Shown piece after piece: positions 15,312 to 23,703 of a stretch of 47,895 nt of DNA (positions are counted from its first letter, which is position 1; every line of letters starts with the position of its first letter). Both the position numbers and the translations under genes were made by a program. The notes beneath the pieces were generated by a model, which made no database searches, was not told the DNA's origin, and was given only the letters and a program-made list of their open reading frames with translations. This DNA is from an uncultured Flavobacteriales bacterium. GTDB lineage: Bacteria; Bacteroidota; Bacteroidia; UBA10329. The stretch is taken from positions 1-47,895 of the forward strand of contig CALCGD010000136.1 of assembly GCA_937900875.1 (NCBI GenBank), read 5' to 3'.

Positions 15312-17731
15312 TGGATATCAATTACATCGGAGAGCATCTCTGGGCAGGTCAATTAGGCCAAATCAGCATTATAATCGCTTTTGTTTCTGCATTTGTTGCG
15401 GCCATTGGTTATGCATTTGCATCTAGAAATGATGCTGCTTTCAGCGATTGGAAATTGCTATCGAGAAGTGCTTTCAGCATTCATATTCTTTCGGTTTTTA
15501 GCATAATCGGAACACTCCTTTACATGCTTTACAATGGGATGTTCGAGTACCATTACGTGTGGCAGCATTCCAATTCGGAAATGCCAATGCGCTATATTAT
15601 GTCCAGTTTTTGGGAAGGGCAAGAAGGAAGTTTTCTGCTTTGGCTTTTTTGGCATGCTGTGCTTGGTGCGATACTTCTGAAGACCTCCAAAACGTGGGAA
15701 GCACCAGTAATGTCTGTGTTTGCCATGGTGCAAATGTTCTTGGTATCGATGGTCTTGGGCATCAATCTGGGCGATGTGATTCGGATAGGAAGCACACCAT
15801 TTCTGCTGCTACGCGAGCATCCAGACTTCATGAATTTGCCATTCTTACAGAATGCAGCTTATTTGGATAGACTAGATGGCCGCGGACTAAATCCTTTACT
15901 TCAGAATTACTGGATGACAATTCATCCTCCAACACTATTCCTTGGTTTTGCCTCTACACTTGTTCCGTTTGCTTTCGCGATTGCTGGTCTTTGGAAAAAG
16001 AAATACACCGAATGGATGAAGCCTGCTTTGCCATGGACCTACTTCGGAGTAATGATTCTCGGAACAGGGATTTTAATGGGTGGCGCTTGGGCTTATGAAG
16101 CTTTGAGTTTCGGTGGTTTTTGGGCATGGGATCCTGTAGAGAATTCAAGCCTTGTTCCGTGGATTACGCTCGTTGGAGCAGCGCACGTTATGGTAATTCA
16201 GAAAAACCGTGGGCAATCGCTCATAATGACGTTTGTGCTTACCACGGTCACGTTCATTCTCATTCTGTATTCCACATTCCTAACCAGAAGCGGAATTCTA
16301 GGAGAAACATCCGTGCACGCCTTTACCGATTTAGGCATGTCTGGTCAGCTGCTGATCTACCTTTTATCATTCACGTTTCTTACCATCTTCTTACTTATCA
16401 TCAATTGGAAAGATATTCCAAAATCAAAGGACGAAGACAGTCTTTACTCGCGTGAGTTTTGGATGTTTATCGGTGCCTTGGTGCTGGTTATTTCCTCCTT
16501 CCAAATCATGTTTACTACCTCTATTCCAGTTTGGAATAAGCTATTGGGAACCAACTTGGCACCACCTCTTGATCCGATTGCTCATTTCAATAGTTTTCAG
16601 ATACCACTGGCAATAATTTTATCCTTACTTATTGCTGTTACGCAGTATTTTAAATACAAGAAATCCGACCCGCAGCAGATTACCAAAGCACTGACCATTC
16701 CATTCATTATTTCGTTGATAGGAACTGCTGCCATAGGATACGCAATGCATTATCGCAATGTGATGTATTTGGCCATGTTGTTTACCACACTGTTTCTTAT
16801 TTGTGCCAATGCGTATTACTGGCTGAAAATGTTGAAAGGAAAACTGAAAATTGCTGGTGCTTCCGTAGCACACATCGGCTTTGGAATGATTCTTCTTGGA
16901 GCATTCCTCAGCACTTCTAAAACTCAGGTCATTTCCATGAATACATCTGGTACCGATGTGGAAAGTTTGGGTTCTAAGGGCGATTTCTCTAATAGAGAAA
17001 ACATCCTAATGATGAAGGGAGATACGCTGCGTATGGCAGACTATTTTGTGACCTATGCAGGTAAGAAGAAGGAAGGTGTTAACGTGTTCTATCAGGTGGA
17101 CTACCTCACTAAAACGGACAACACGTATAACCTCGAGTTCTCGCTTTATCCGCGTGTGCAGACTAATCCACGCATGGGCAACATTGCGGAGCCAGACACC
17201 AAGCATTTCTTGCACAAAGACATTTACAGTTTTGTGACTTATGCTGAAGTGGAGACTGAAGAGGCGAAGAACAAGCCAGAAGAATACAAAAAGACTCTTA
17301 CCGAATCTTTGGCAAAAGGAGATACATTGATTACCAGTCAGGCATTTGTGATTTTAACCGGATTTAATCTGGAGGTAGATCGTGCAAAAAGCCAATTACT
17401 TGAAGACGACATAGCAGTGGAGCTATTGCTTACCGTAATTGATATTAATGGGAAAGCGCAGAACACCTCCACAATCTTCGTTATCAGAGGTAATAAGTCG
17501 TTCGGAATACCCGCCAATTTAGAGGATTTAGGACTAAGACTGGTGGTTCAAAAAATAATTCCAGAGGACGGAAAAGCAGAAATTTCAGTGTATGAAAAGC
17601 CAGATAATTACCGCGAATTTATTGTAATGCAAGCCATGATATTCCCATGGATTAATATCCTTTGGGCTGGTTGCTTGGTTATGATTATTGGAACCATTCT
17701 AGCAATGAGAAGAAGGCTGAAAACAGCTTAA
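15311..17731 (+). CDS. ccmF: Cytochrome c heme lyase subunit CcmF (CcsA/CcmF family)
   Basis: An 806-residue polytopic membrane protein that receives heme from CcmE and ligates it to apocytochrome c. The WWD motif is seen as GGFWAWDPVENSSLVPW near residue 265, preceded by histidine-containing loops such as 'YHYVWQHSNSEMP' (near 80) and 'MTIHPPTLFLGF' (near 205). A large periplasmic domain (about residues 555-765) precedes the last helix, a layout longer than E. coli CcmF (about 650). Its ATG overlaps the ccmE stop by one base. Separate ccmG and ccmH thiol-handling genes are absent here. A DUF2520 gene follows after 12 bases. Confidence 0.92.
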   Translation: MDINYIGEHLWAGQLGQISIIIAFVSAFVAAIGYAFASRNDAAFSDWKLLSRSAFSIHILSVFSIIGTLLYMLYNGMFEYHYVWQHSNSEMPMRYIMSSFWEGQEGSFLLWLFWHAVLGAILLKTSKTWEAPVMSVFAMVQMFLVSMVLGINLGDVIRIGSTPFLLLREHPDFMNLPFLQNAAYLDRLDGRGLNPLLQNYWMTIHPPTLFLGFASTLVPFAFAIAGLWKKKYTEWMKPALPWTYFGVMILGTGILMGGAWAYEALSFGGFWAWDPVENSSLVPWITLVGAAHVMVIQKNRGQSLIMTFVLTTVTFILILYSTFLTRSGILGETSVHAFTDLGMSGQLLIYLLSFTFLTIFLLIINWKDIPKSKDEDSLYSREFWMFIGALVLVISSFQIMFTTSIPVWNKLLGTNLAPPLDPIAHFNSFQIPLAIILSLLIAVTQYFKYKKSDPQQITKALTIPFIISLIGTAAIGYAMHYRNVMYLAMLFTTLFLICANAYYWLKMLKGKLKIAGASVAHIGFGMILLGAFLSTSKTQVISMNTSGTDVESLGSKGDFSNRENILMMKGDTLRMADYFVTYAGKKKEGVNVFYQVDYLTKTDNTYNLEFSLYPRVQTNPRMGNIAEPDTKHFLHKDIYSFVTYAEVETEEAKNKPEEYKKTLTESLAKGDTLITSQAFVILTGFNLEVDRAKSQLLEDDIAVELLLTVIDINGKAQNTSTIFVIRGNKSFGIPANLEDLGLRLVVQKIIPEDGKAEISVYEKPDNYREFIVMQAMIFPWINILWAGCLVMIIGTILAMRRRLKTA

Positions 17732-17743
17732 CTTCGGAGTTCA

Positions 17744-18526
17744 ATGCCTCTCGAACCAAAAAACGTAGTCCTTGTTGGTGCCGGTCATGTTGCATTCCAT
17801 TTAGGAAAGGCGCTCAAACGTTCCGGCAATAAATTACTTCTGCTTATTAATAGGGATGAAAAACGAGGCGAACGCTTGGCATTTGAACTTGCTTGCAAAT
17901 TCAGTTCAGATTTCACTACAATACCAGACGAAACAGATATTGTCATCATTGCAGTAAAGGACGATGCTATCAGTGAAGTGGCCAGCAAAATTTTCTGTCC
18001 AGGGAAAGTGGTAGTGCACACCTCAGGCAGCGTTCCCATGTCTGCGTTGGGAGATAGCTCTGATAGATTAGGCGTTTTTTACCCCCTGCAGACTATGCAT
18101 AGGGCATCGGAGGTGAATATGAGAGAAGTCCCGTTTTGTATTGAAGGAAACTCAAAATGGAATGAGGGCATGCTTCTGGAATTGGCGCGTTCAATAAGCG
18201 ACAATGTGCAAATATTGAGTTCGGACCAAAGAAAAATTACGCATATAGCCGCAGTGTTCGCATGCAATTTCACGAATCATTTTTACGCTTTATCAGAAGA
18301 AATTCTAGAGAAGAATGGCCTGAGTTTGGACATTCTCAAACCACTTATTGAAAAGACGGCTGCCAATATTCTTGCAGACCGTCCCAAGGCATTACAAACA
18401 GGGCCAGCCAAGCGCAATGACACTAAGGTGATGCAAGAACACTTGGAAATGCTCTCACCAGAATTGAGGAAACTTTATTCGGATATAAGTGATAGCATCG
18501 TTAAGATGTATCAGTCTGACAATTAG
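17744..18526 (+). CDS. DUF2520 / Rossmann-like NAD(P)-binding oxidoreductase
   Basis: A 260-residue soluble protein with an N-terminal Rossmann domain (VLVGAGHVAFHLGKAL, a GxGxxxxxL nucleotide-binding loop at residue 11) and a helical C-terminal DUF2520 domain that starts near residue 125. The order resembles 6-phosphogluconate dehydrogenase/ProC-like enzymes. Conserved-looking parts include HTSGSVPMSAL, GVFYPLQTM and ANFTNHFY-like 'ACNFTNHFYALSEE'. The substrate is unknown. It lies 12 bases after ccmF, so it may be read with the ccm genes without being part of that pathway. Its stop overlaps the stop of the convergent transglutaminase-like gene by 4 bases. Confidence 0.85.
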   Translation: MPLEPKNVVLVGAGHVAFHLGKALKRSGNKLLLLINRDEKRGERLAFELACKFSSDFTTIPDETDIVIIAVKDDAISEVASKIFCPGKVVVHTSGSVPMSALGDSSDRLGVFYPLQTMHRASEVNMREVPFCIEGNSKWNEGMLLELARSISDNVQILSSDQRKITHIAAVFACNFTNHFYALSEEILEKNGLSLDILKPLIEKTAANILADRPKALQTGPAKRNDTKVMQEHLEMLSPELRKLYSDISDSIVKMYQSDN

Positions 18527-19206
18527 ACCTTCTCTGAGATTGGTTTTTGCTCATCGACCAGTAGCTTTCTTAATGTGTCGTAATTGAAAATGTGAGGATA
18601 ATTGAGCACCATCACAGCCACGAAATACTCTCTCGGAAAATCATCGAAAACACCGTGCTGCGCCACATATTCCATGAACTTGTTGTGTTTTTTGTCAAAT
18701 TCATGAAACATGCTATTGCTTTCGCCATCAAACTCAAGTGGTTCCACATCAAAAAGAAGGCATAATTCTTTATTAAATGCCGGAGTGCATTTTACCCATT
18801 TCCCGTCTATAAAAAGCTGAGTAATGCCATGCATGGCAAAGATGTCGCTCTTCAGCATTTCAACAAATTTCTCACTACTGATGTGGTTTTTTACATCCGC
18901 AAATTCTAATCGAGATGGAATGCCCGCAGCTCTAGCGCAGGCAGCCAGAAAAATTGCCTTATCAATACAATGACCATCACCAACGGTAAGTAGATGACTT
19001 GCAGTCACTTCTTCAGGCTTCATTCGCAGGTTGTATGGGTTATACCGAAAACCATCTCGCACGGCATAGTATAAGTTCACAGCTTTCTCTTTATTCGTGC
19101 TTGCCCCACCAATATGTTTCTTAACAAAAGCAACAATTTCAGGATGGTCGCTGTCTATATAGAACGTTGATTTTAAATGTTCGGGTCTGTAACTATCCAT
19201 CGGCAC
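18523..19206 (-). CDS. Transglutaminase-like (papain-fold) domain protein
   Basis: A 227-residue cytosolic protein of the transglutaminase-like superfamily. GDGHCIDKAIFLAACARAAGIPSR carries the nucleophile-position Cys80 followed by the usual helix. His126 in 'MHGITQLFIDGKW' fits the second catalytic residue. The third position, normally the Asp of a 'DPT' motif, reads K-C-T-P-A-F-N, so Cys140 stands where Asp is expected. The enzyme may therefore be a hydrolase variant, use another acid, or be inactive. Two ATG codons (19206, 19200) are possible. It diverges from the NUDIX gene over a 58-base gap that has -7 elements in both directions. Confidence 0.8.
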   Translation of the reverse strand: MPMDSYRPEHLKSTFYIDSDHPEIVAFVKKHIGGASTNKEKAVNLYYAVRDGFRYNPYNLRMKPEEVTASHLLTVGDGHCIDKAIFLAACARAAGIPSRLEFADVKNHISSEKFVEMLKSDIFAMHGITQLFIDGKWVKCTPAFNKELCLLFDVEPLEFDGESNSMFHEFDKKHNKFMEYVAQHGVFDDFPREYFVAVMVLNYPHIFNYDTLRKLLVDEQKPISEKV

Positions 19207-19218
19207 AATTTATAGCTA

Positions 19219-19258
19219 CAAAGTTAGCCAATGTTGGAACGGATACAGGTTATATTTG
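19219..19258. promoter_or_regulatory. Divergent -7 elements between the transglutaminase-like and NUDIX genes
   Basis: TAACTTTG on the minus strand (19226-19219) and TATATTTG on the plus strand (19251-19258) both match TAnnTTTG. They lie 12 and 6 bases before the respective start codons, so both transcripts would have very short leaders. No TTG at the best distance was found for either. Confidence 0.45.
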
Positions 19259-19264
19259 TTGACT

Positions 19265-19909
19265 ATGATGGATGAGTTAACCGCCCGATTGTCCGAAAGG
19301 ATGACATCTCCTTTACCTGGCCTTTCTGCGCAACTCACCATGGCAAGTGGATTACGAGCTAAAGCTGCTGCATCATTCAAAATGGACGTGAAGAATGCCA
19401 AAGTAGGAGCTGTTCTCATTGCACTTTATCCGGATAATGGAGTTGTAAGAACGGTGTTGATGAAACGACCAGATTATGACGGTACACACAGCGGTCAAAT
19501 CAGCTTTCCGGGCGGAAAGGTTGAAGAACAAGACGTAGATATTGTGGCAACTGCCCTTCGTGAAGCAGAAGAAGAGGTGAATATAAAACCAAATGATGTT
19601 ACCGTGATTGGGCAGCTCACTGAACTATACATTCCGCCAAGTAATTTTTTAGTGCACCCAATTGTGGGGGTCTTGCATTCTCCTCCCAATTTTATTCCCG
19701 ATAAGCGTGAAGTTGAATCTATTCATCTACCCCAACTAGACTACTTGCTACGGGATGATATTATTGCTGAAACTGAGATTCTTCTTAGTTCGGGGTTTAA
19801 ACTTAAAACGCCATCGTTTAAGGTAGATGGGCATATAGTTTGGGGTGCTACCGCAATGATAATTGCAGAATTGAAAGCGCTATTAAATGAGGTAGGTCGC
19901 ACCCACTGA
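19265..19909 (+). CDS. NUDIX hydrolase, CoA pyrophosphatase (NudL/YeaB) family
   Basis: A 214-residue NUDIX hydrolase that probably cleaves coenzyme A or oxidised CoA to phosphopantetheine and 3',5'-ADP. The CoA-specific signature before the NUDIX box is seen as KRPDYDGTHSGQISFPGG, then the box runs GGKVEEQDVDIVATALREAEEEV. As in E. coli NudL, Asp fills the first acidic place. The tracked ORF starts at a TTG inside the predicted -7 element; I chose the first ATG at 19265 (or the next, 19268). It is a single gene, divergent from the transglutaminase-like gene. Confidence 0.88.
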   Translation: MMDELTARLSERMTSPLPGLSAQLTMASGLRAKAAASFKMDVKNAKVGAVLIALYPDNGVVRTVLMKRPDYDGTHSGQISFPGGKVEEQDVDIVATALREAEEEVNIKPNDVTVIGQLTELYIPPSNFLVHPIVGVLHSPPNFIPDKREVESIHLPQLDYLLRDDIIAETEILLSSGFKLKTPSFKVDGHIVWGATAMIIAELKALLNEVGRTH

Positions 19910-19917
19910 TAAAGGTC

Positions 19918-19950
19918 TTGTCTTAACCTAGATTAGGTGTGTTACTTTTG
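19918..19950 (+). promoter_or_regulatory. Promoter of the WG-repeat gene, TTG-N22-TACTTTTG
   Basis: TTG at 19918-19920 and TACTTTTG at 19943-19950 are spaced by 22 bases, and the -7 element ends 23 bases before the ATG at 19974. Both elements match the phylum consensus. Confidence 0.6.
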
Positions 19951-19973
19951 TAATCCCGCATTAATAACCCCTT

Positions 19974-22103
19974 ATGTTGTTGAATACTTTTCGAAAAAGC
20001 TTTTTACTCACTTTTTTACTGATAGCGGTTAATTTGCTACAAGTAAAAGCGGGTGCAATTGATAAGGCGTTTGAAGCTCTTGAAATGAAAGATTATTTCA
20101 AGGCTAGAGACCTTTTTGAAAAGGTAGAGAAGAGTGACAAGCTAGCCGGTAACTTTGGTTTATGCCTTGTACATGTTGCTAAACAAAACCCGTTTTATAA
20201 CCTCGATTCTGCTCAAGTTTACGCCATGCGAGCCGAATCTTTTTGGCGCCTAGCTTCAGATAAGGACAAGAAGAAACTTGCACCATACGGCATTTCCGAT
20301 AAAGGTGTACAAGGCTTACGTGTTATGGTGTACATGTACGCCACAGCAGAAGCAATGGAATTAAGAACAATTGAAGGCTGTAATTCTTTCCTAAAACGCT
20401 TTTCATCAGCACCTCAAAAGAAGGAAATTCTTGATTTGAAAGCGACTCTTTCATTCGAAACCGCCAAGGCAGAAAATTCTCATCAATCAATTAAGAAATT
20501 CATTCAAGATTTCCCTAGCGCTCCAGAAACTGTCGATGCAAAATCGCTTTATGAAAAGTTTCTTTTTGAGGAAAAAACGAAAGATGGGTCTGTTGAAAGT
20601 TTCAGGCAATTTGTAGAAGATTATCCAGATTCTCCATTCAAGAGCAAGGCGGATGACATGATATTCGAAATATCGATGGAGAACGCATCTGTGAAAACTG
20701 TTCATGATTTTATCAAGAAGAATCCGAACAGTCCATTCAAGAATGACGCTTGGAGAAAACTCTTCCGTCTTTTCGCTCCAAAATTGACTGCCGCAGTTTT
20801 GGCTGAATTTAAGCTAGAGTACCCCCAATATCCGTTTATGGACGAATTGGATGACGAACTTAATATTTTGACTATGCAGCTTTTTCCGGCAGAGCAAAAC
20901 GGCCGCTTCGGTTTTGTTAGTCGAAATGGGAAACTGATTGTGCCATTTGAGTACGAAAATGCAGCAGATTTCTCGGATGGTCTTGCTGCTGTCTACCAAA
21001 ATGGCAGATGGGGTTACATCGATAAAAAAGGAAAAATCATTGTGAGTTTTAATAATGACGAAGCATTTGCTTTCAACAACGGATTGGCAATTGTAGAGCG
21101 TGGAGATTTCGCTGGGGTAATTAACAAGACTGGAGATGTTATAGTTTCCATCAGTTATGATGAGGTGTTTGAATTTAGAGACGATATGGCGAGCGTTGTA
21201 AAAGATGAGTTATACGGGTTTGTTAATGTGGATGGCGAACTGACGATTCCACTAAAACTGGAAGAAGCGTGGGATTTTTCTGAAAGTTTGGCGGTAATAA
21301 GTCTGCGTGGATTAAAGGGGTACATAAATAAAAATGGAGCAGTTGTAGTAAAGTGTCAGTATGACGATGCGGAGAGTTTCGAACAAGGATTAGCACGCGT
21401 AACAAGAGCTGGGAAAATGGGATTGATTAATGCCGGAGGTGATTCCATTGCTCCGGTTAAGTATGATAGAATAGGGCAGTTTTCCGAGGGTTTAGCGTGC
21501 GTGCTTTTGAATAATAAAGTCGGCTATATAGACAGATATGGTAACGAGGTGATTCCTCTTATTTACGATGGAAAGCCAGAGGAAATGGTGCGATTTGCGT
21601 TCTCGAATGGCAACGCCATAGTTAGAAAGGATAAAAAGTACGGAGTAATAGACAAAACGGGCGCAATTGCTAAACCTTTAGAATTCGCATTAATTGATGC
21701 GGTGAAAGATGGCCGTTATGCGGCTAAGAAGAAAGACAAGTTCGGTTTCTTTAATGAAATGGGAATAGACGTGATTGCTTCGAAATATGATGACACAGGT
21801 GGTTTTTCTGAAGGCCGAGCTTCTGTAAAAGTGGGTGATTTTTGGGGTTACATAGATGATGTTGGAGAAATCGTAATTCCGGCAGAATTTCAGCAAGTTT
21901 CTGATTTCATTGGTGGCGCTGCCATAGTGATGAGGGCTGATTTTTATGGTCTAATAAACAAGAATGGCGAATACTTGATTCCTTGCGGTATGGACGAGAT
22001 AGTAGCCACAGAAGGTGATTTGCTTAGGCTGGAGAAAGAAGGTAAGATGGCCTACTTTGATCTTCGAACCAAGAAAATGATGTGGCAAGCAGCTGGGTTT
22101 TAG
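19974..22103 (+). CDS. Exported TPR-like / WG-repeat protein
   Basis: A 709-residue predicted exported protein. Residues 1-27 form a signal peptide ending at 'VKAG'. Residues 28-290 are helical, with TPR-like units such as 'EALEMKDYFKARDLFEKVEKSDK' and repeated 'FPSAPET', 'YPDSPFK', 'NPNSPFK' linkers. Residues 300-709 hold about eleven WG repeats, with cores such as RWGYIDKKGKIIV, VGYIDRYGNEVI and FWGYIDDVGEIVI spaced about 34 residues apart and separated by F-x-x-G-x-A strands. WG proteins probably form beta-propeller-like or solenoid binding surfaces; the partner is unknown. It has a good promoter and overlaps the convergent Smr gene stop by 4 bases. Confidence 0.85.
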   Translation: MLLNTFRKSFLLTFLLIAVNLLQVKAGAIDKAFEALEMKDYFKARDLFEKVEKSDKLAGNFGLCLVHVAKQNPFYNLDSAQVYAMRAESFWRLASDKDKKKLAPYGISDKGVQGLRVMVYMYATAEAMELRTIEGCNSFLKRFSSAPQKKEILDLKATLSFETAKAENSHQSIKKFIQDFPSAPETVDAKSLYEKFLFEEKTKDGSVESFRQFVEDYPDSPFKSKADDMIFEISMENASVKTVHDFIKKNPNSPFKNDAWRKLFRLFAPKLTAAVLAEFKLEYPQYPFMDELDDELNILTMQLFPAEQNGRFGFVSRNGKLIVPFEYENAADFSDGLAAVYQNGRWGYIDKKGKIIVSFNNDEAFAFNNGLAIVERGDFAGVINKTGDVIVSISYDEVFEFRDDMASVVKDELYGFVNVDGELTIPLKLEEAWDFSESLAVISLRGLKGYINKNGAVVVKCQYDDAESFEQGLARVTRAGKMGLINAGGDSIAPVKYDRIGQFSEGLACVLLNNKVGYIDRYGNEVIPLIYDGKPEEMVRFAFSNGNAIVRKDKKYGVIDKTGAIAKPLEFALIDAVKDGRYAAKKKDKFGFFNEMGIDVIASKYDDTGGFSEGRASVKVGDFWGYIDDVGEIVIPAEFQQVSDFIGGAAIVMRADFYGLINKNGEYLIPCGMDEIVATEGDLLRLEKEGKMAYFDLRTKKMMWQAAGF

Positions 22104-22354
22104 TGCTTGAATCGTACAAACAATCTTCCGAAATTTTTACTGTCCTTATCAATTCGGTGATACTTGGCTTTAATATGCTTTTGTTCTAAAAATCGAATCA
22201 CTTTCTTCTTTAATTGACCGCTTCCTTTTCCAGGAATAATCTCCACCATGGGAATTTTTTTCTCAATGGCTTCGTCAATAATGTCATTTAGGGCTTGGTC
22301 AATTTTCCATCCCTTATTAAATATTTCGTGCAGATCAAGTTTAAGTTTGGCCAT
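22100..22354 (-). CDS. Smr domain protein
   Basis: An 84-residue stand-alone Smr domain, the small MutS-related domain linked to nucleic-acid nicking or RNA binding. Seen motifs are LDLHEIF at residue 6 (the LDxH motif), the helix 'QALNDIIDEAIEKK', PGKGSGQLKKKV (the HGxG-like nucleotide loop with Pro in place of His) and a final strand 'GRLFVRF'. No MutS or other domain is fused. Its stop overlaps the WG-repeat gene stop by 4 bases. Substrate and role are unknown. Confidence 0.85.
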   Translation of the reverse strand: MAKLKLDLHEIFNKGWKIDQALNDIIDEAIEKKIPMVEIIPGKGSGQLKKKVIRFLEQKHIKAKYHRIDKDSKNFGRLFVRFKH

Positions 22355-22438
22355 CGGTCTGCAATATAATTAGTGCAAAATTCTTTTCTCGCTAAGTCTA
22401 GGATATTCGTTTCTTTCGGCCGAATTAAGACCATCTTT

Positions 22439-23107
22439 TTGAGCAAGCCGCATATTTTTTTCATTTCTGGACTTGGGGCAGATCACCGCGCTTTCGACCG
22501 TATTAAATTAGATGGTTATGAGCAAACTCATCTTCCATGGATTGTTCCAGAATGGAAGGATAACATGCACACATATGCCAGAAAAATGGCAGAGCCAATT
22601 ATGAATGCGGAAAACCCAGTTGTAATTGGGTTATCGTTGGGCGGTATGCTTGCTTCCGAAATGACCACTTTTATTCCTCAATTGAGAGTCATTTTGGTTT
22701 CTAGCATTAAGTCTCATGAGGAGCGTTCTAATATTTTAAAGCTTGGCCGAGCTTTTCCAATTCAGCATTTAATGCCACCTAATACCATGCAACGCTTCAC
22801 TTTTATGTGGGAACTGGCGCAGAAAAAACGGTTACAAGGCGATGGAAAGCACATGGTTGAAATGTTTAAAGATCAAAACGACAAGTTTATGCGTTGGGCA
22901 ATTGTTAACGCTCCCAAATGGCGCGGAAAAGGAGATGAATCGCGTATTGCCCATATTCATGGTACATTGGATCGGATGTTTCCATTCAGAAGAATTAAGA
23001 ATGCGATTCCCGTGCATGGCGGTACGCACCTAATGGTGTATGTTAAAGGGGAAGAGGTTACCAGGCTTATTCTGCAAGAACTAAATCGCATTGAAGGTGT
23101 TCAGTAA
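22439..23107 (+). CDS. Alpha/beta hydrolase
   Basis: An alpha/beta hydrolase fold protein: the first strand and oxyanion region 'IFFISGLGADHRAFDR', the nucleophile elbow GLSLGG, a possible acid in 'HGTLDRMFP', and the catalytic His in 'HGGTHLMVY'. The start is uncertain. The tracked ORF begins at a GTG (22373) and adds 22 basic residues; the TTG at 22439 starts just before the first beta strand and gives about 222 residues. I list the shorter form. Substrate unknown. The lipoprotein PrxQ gene begins 4 bases after its stop, so the two are probably co-transcribed. It diverges from the Smr gene. Confidence 0.75.
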   Translation: MSKPHIFFISGLGADHRAFDRIKLDGYEQTHLPWIVPEWKDNMHTYARKMAEPIMNAENPVVIGLSLGGMLASEMTTFIPQLRVILVSSIKSHEERSNILKLGRAFPIQHLMPPNTMQRFTFMWELAQKKRLQGDGKHMVEMFKDQNDKFMRWAIVNAPKWRGKGDESRIAHIHGTLDRMFPFRRIKNAIPVHGGTHLMVYVKGEEVTRLILQELNRIEGVQ

Positions 23108-23111
23108 GCGA

Positions 23112-23639
23112 ATGTTTCGAATTTTTATTTCAGTATTAATTGTGGCAGGTTTAATTTCTTGCCAACCAGAAGAAAAACAACAGATGGGAAAAGTGAATAT
23201 TGGCGATATGGCGCCAGATTTCGAATTGAAGGATAAAGACAAAAACCTAATTAAACTCAGTGATTTTCGAGGAGAAAAAAGCGTGGTTGTGTATTTCTAT
23301 CCAAAGGATGAAACGCCAGGTTGCACAGCACAAGCATGCTCATTTAGAGATAGCTACGAAGACTTTAAGCAAGTAGGTGCCGAGGTAATTGGAATAAGTA
23401 GTGATGGCTCTAGCAGCCATACTGGATTTGCGGAAAATCATCGTCTGCCGTTTATTCTATTAAGCGACTCTATTGGAAAAGTCAGGAAGGCCTATGGCGC
23501 TTACGATTTGTTTGGAATGATTCCGGGGAGAGTAACCTATGTGATAAATAAAGAAGGAATCGTTATTCACAAGTTTGACTCCCAGTTAAGTCCAACTAAG
23601 CACATCCAAGAATCACTAGAAATTTTACAAAAGCAATAA
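23112..23639 (+). CDS. Lipoprotein peroxiredoxin, BCP/PrxQ type
   Basis: A 175-residue thiol peroxidase that reduces hydroperoxides. The ATG at 23112, 4 bases after the hydrolase stop, gives MFRIFISVLIVAGLISC, a lipoprotein signal with Cys17; the longer tracked start overlaps the upstream gene. The catalytic region YFYPKDETPGCTAQAC has peroxidatic Cys71 and Cys76, the CX4C pair of atypical two-cysteine PrxQ enzymes. The mature protein is therefore expected to be membrane-anchored outside the cytosol, complementing the exported glutathione peroxidase family protein at 12.7 kb. Length is normal for PrxQ plus a signal. Confidence 0.92.
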   Translation: MFRIFISVLIVAGLISCQPEEKQQMGKVNIGDMAPDFELKDKDKNLIKLSDFRGEKSVVVYFYPKDETPGCTAQACSFRDSYEDFKQVGAEVIGISSDGSSSHTGFAENHRLPFILLSDSIGKVRKAYGAYDLFGMIPGRVTYVINKEGIVIHKFDSQLSPTKHIQESLEILQKQ

Positions 23640-23657
23640 GCTTTTTAGGAACTAAAA

Positions 23658-23684
23658 TTGAGTTTCAAGGAACAATTACCTTTG
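23658..23684 (+). promoter_or_regulatory. Promoter of the ompH-like operon, TTG-N16-TACCTTTG
   Basis: TTG (23658-23660) and TACCTTTG (23677-23684) are separated by 16 bases; the -7 element is a full consensus match and ends 19 bases before the ATG at 23704. Confidence 0.55.
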
Positions 23685-23703
23685 GCGCTCAAATTCTGAA
23701 AAC

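Noticed and set aside
16085-16455. Extra plus- and minus-strand ORFs inside ccmF
   Set aside because: Out-of-frame with conserved WWD-motif coding sequence; no independent signals.
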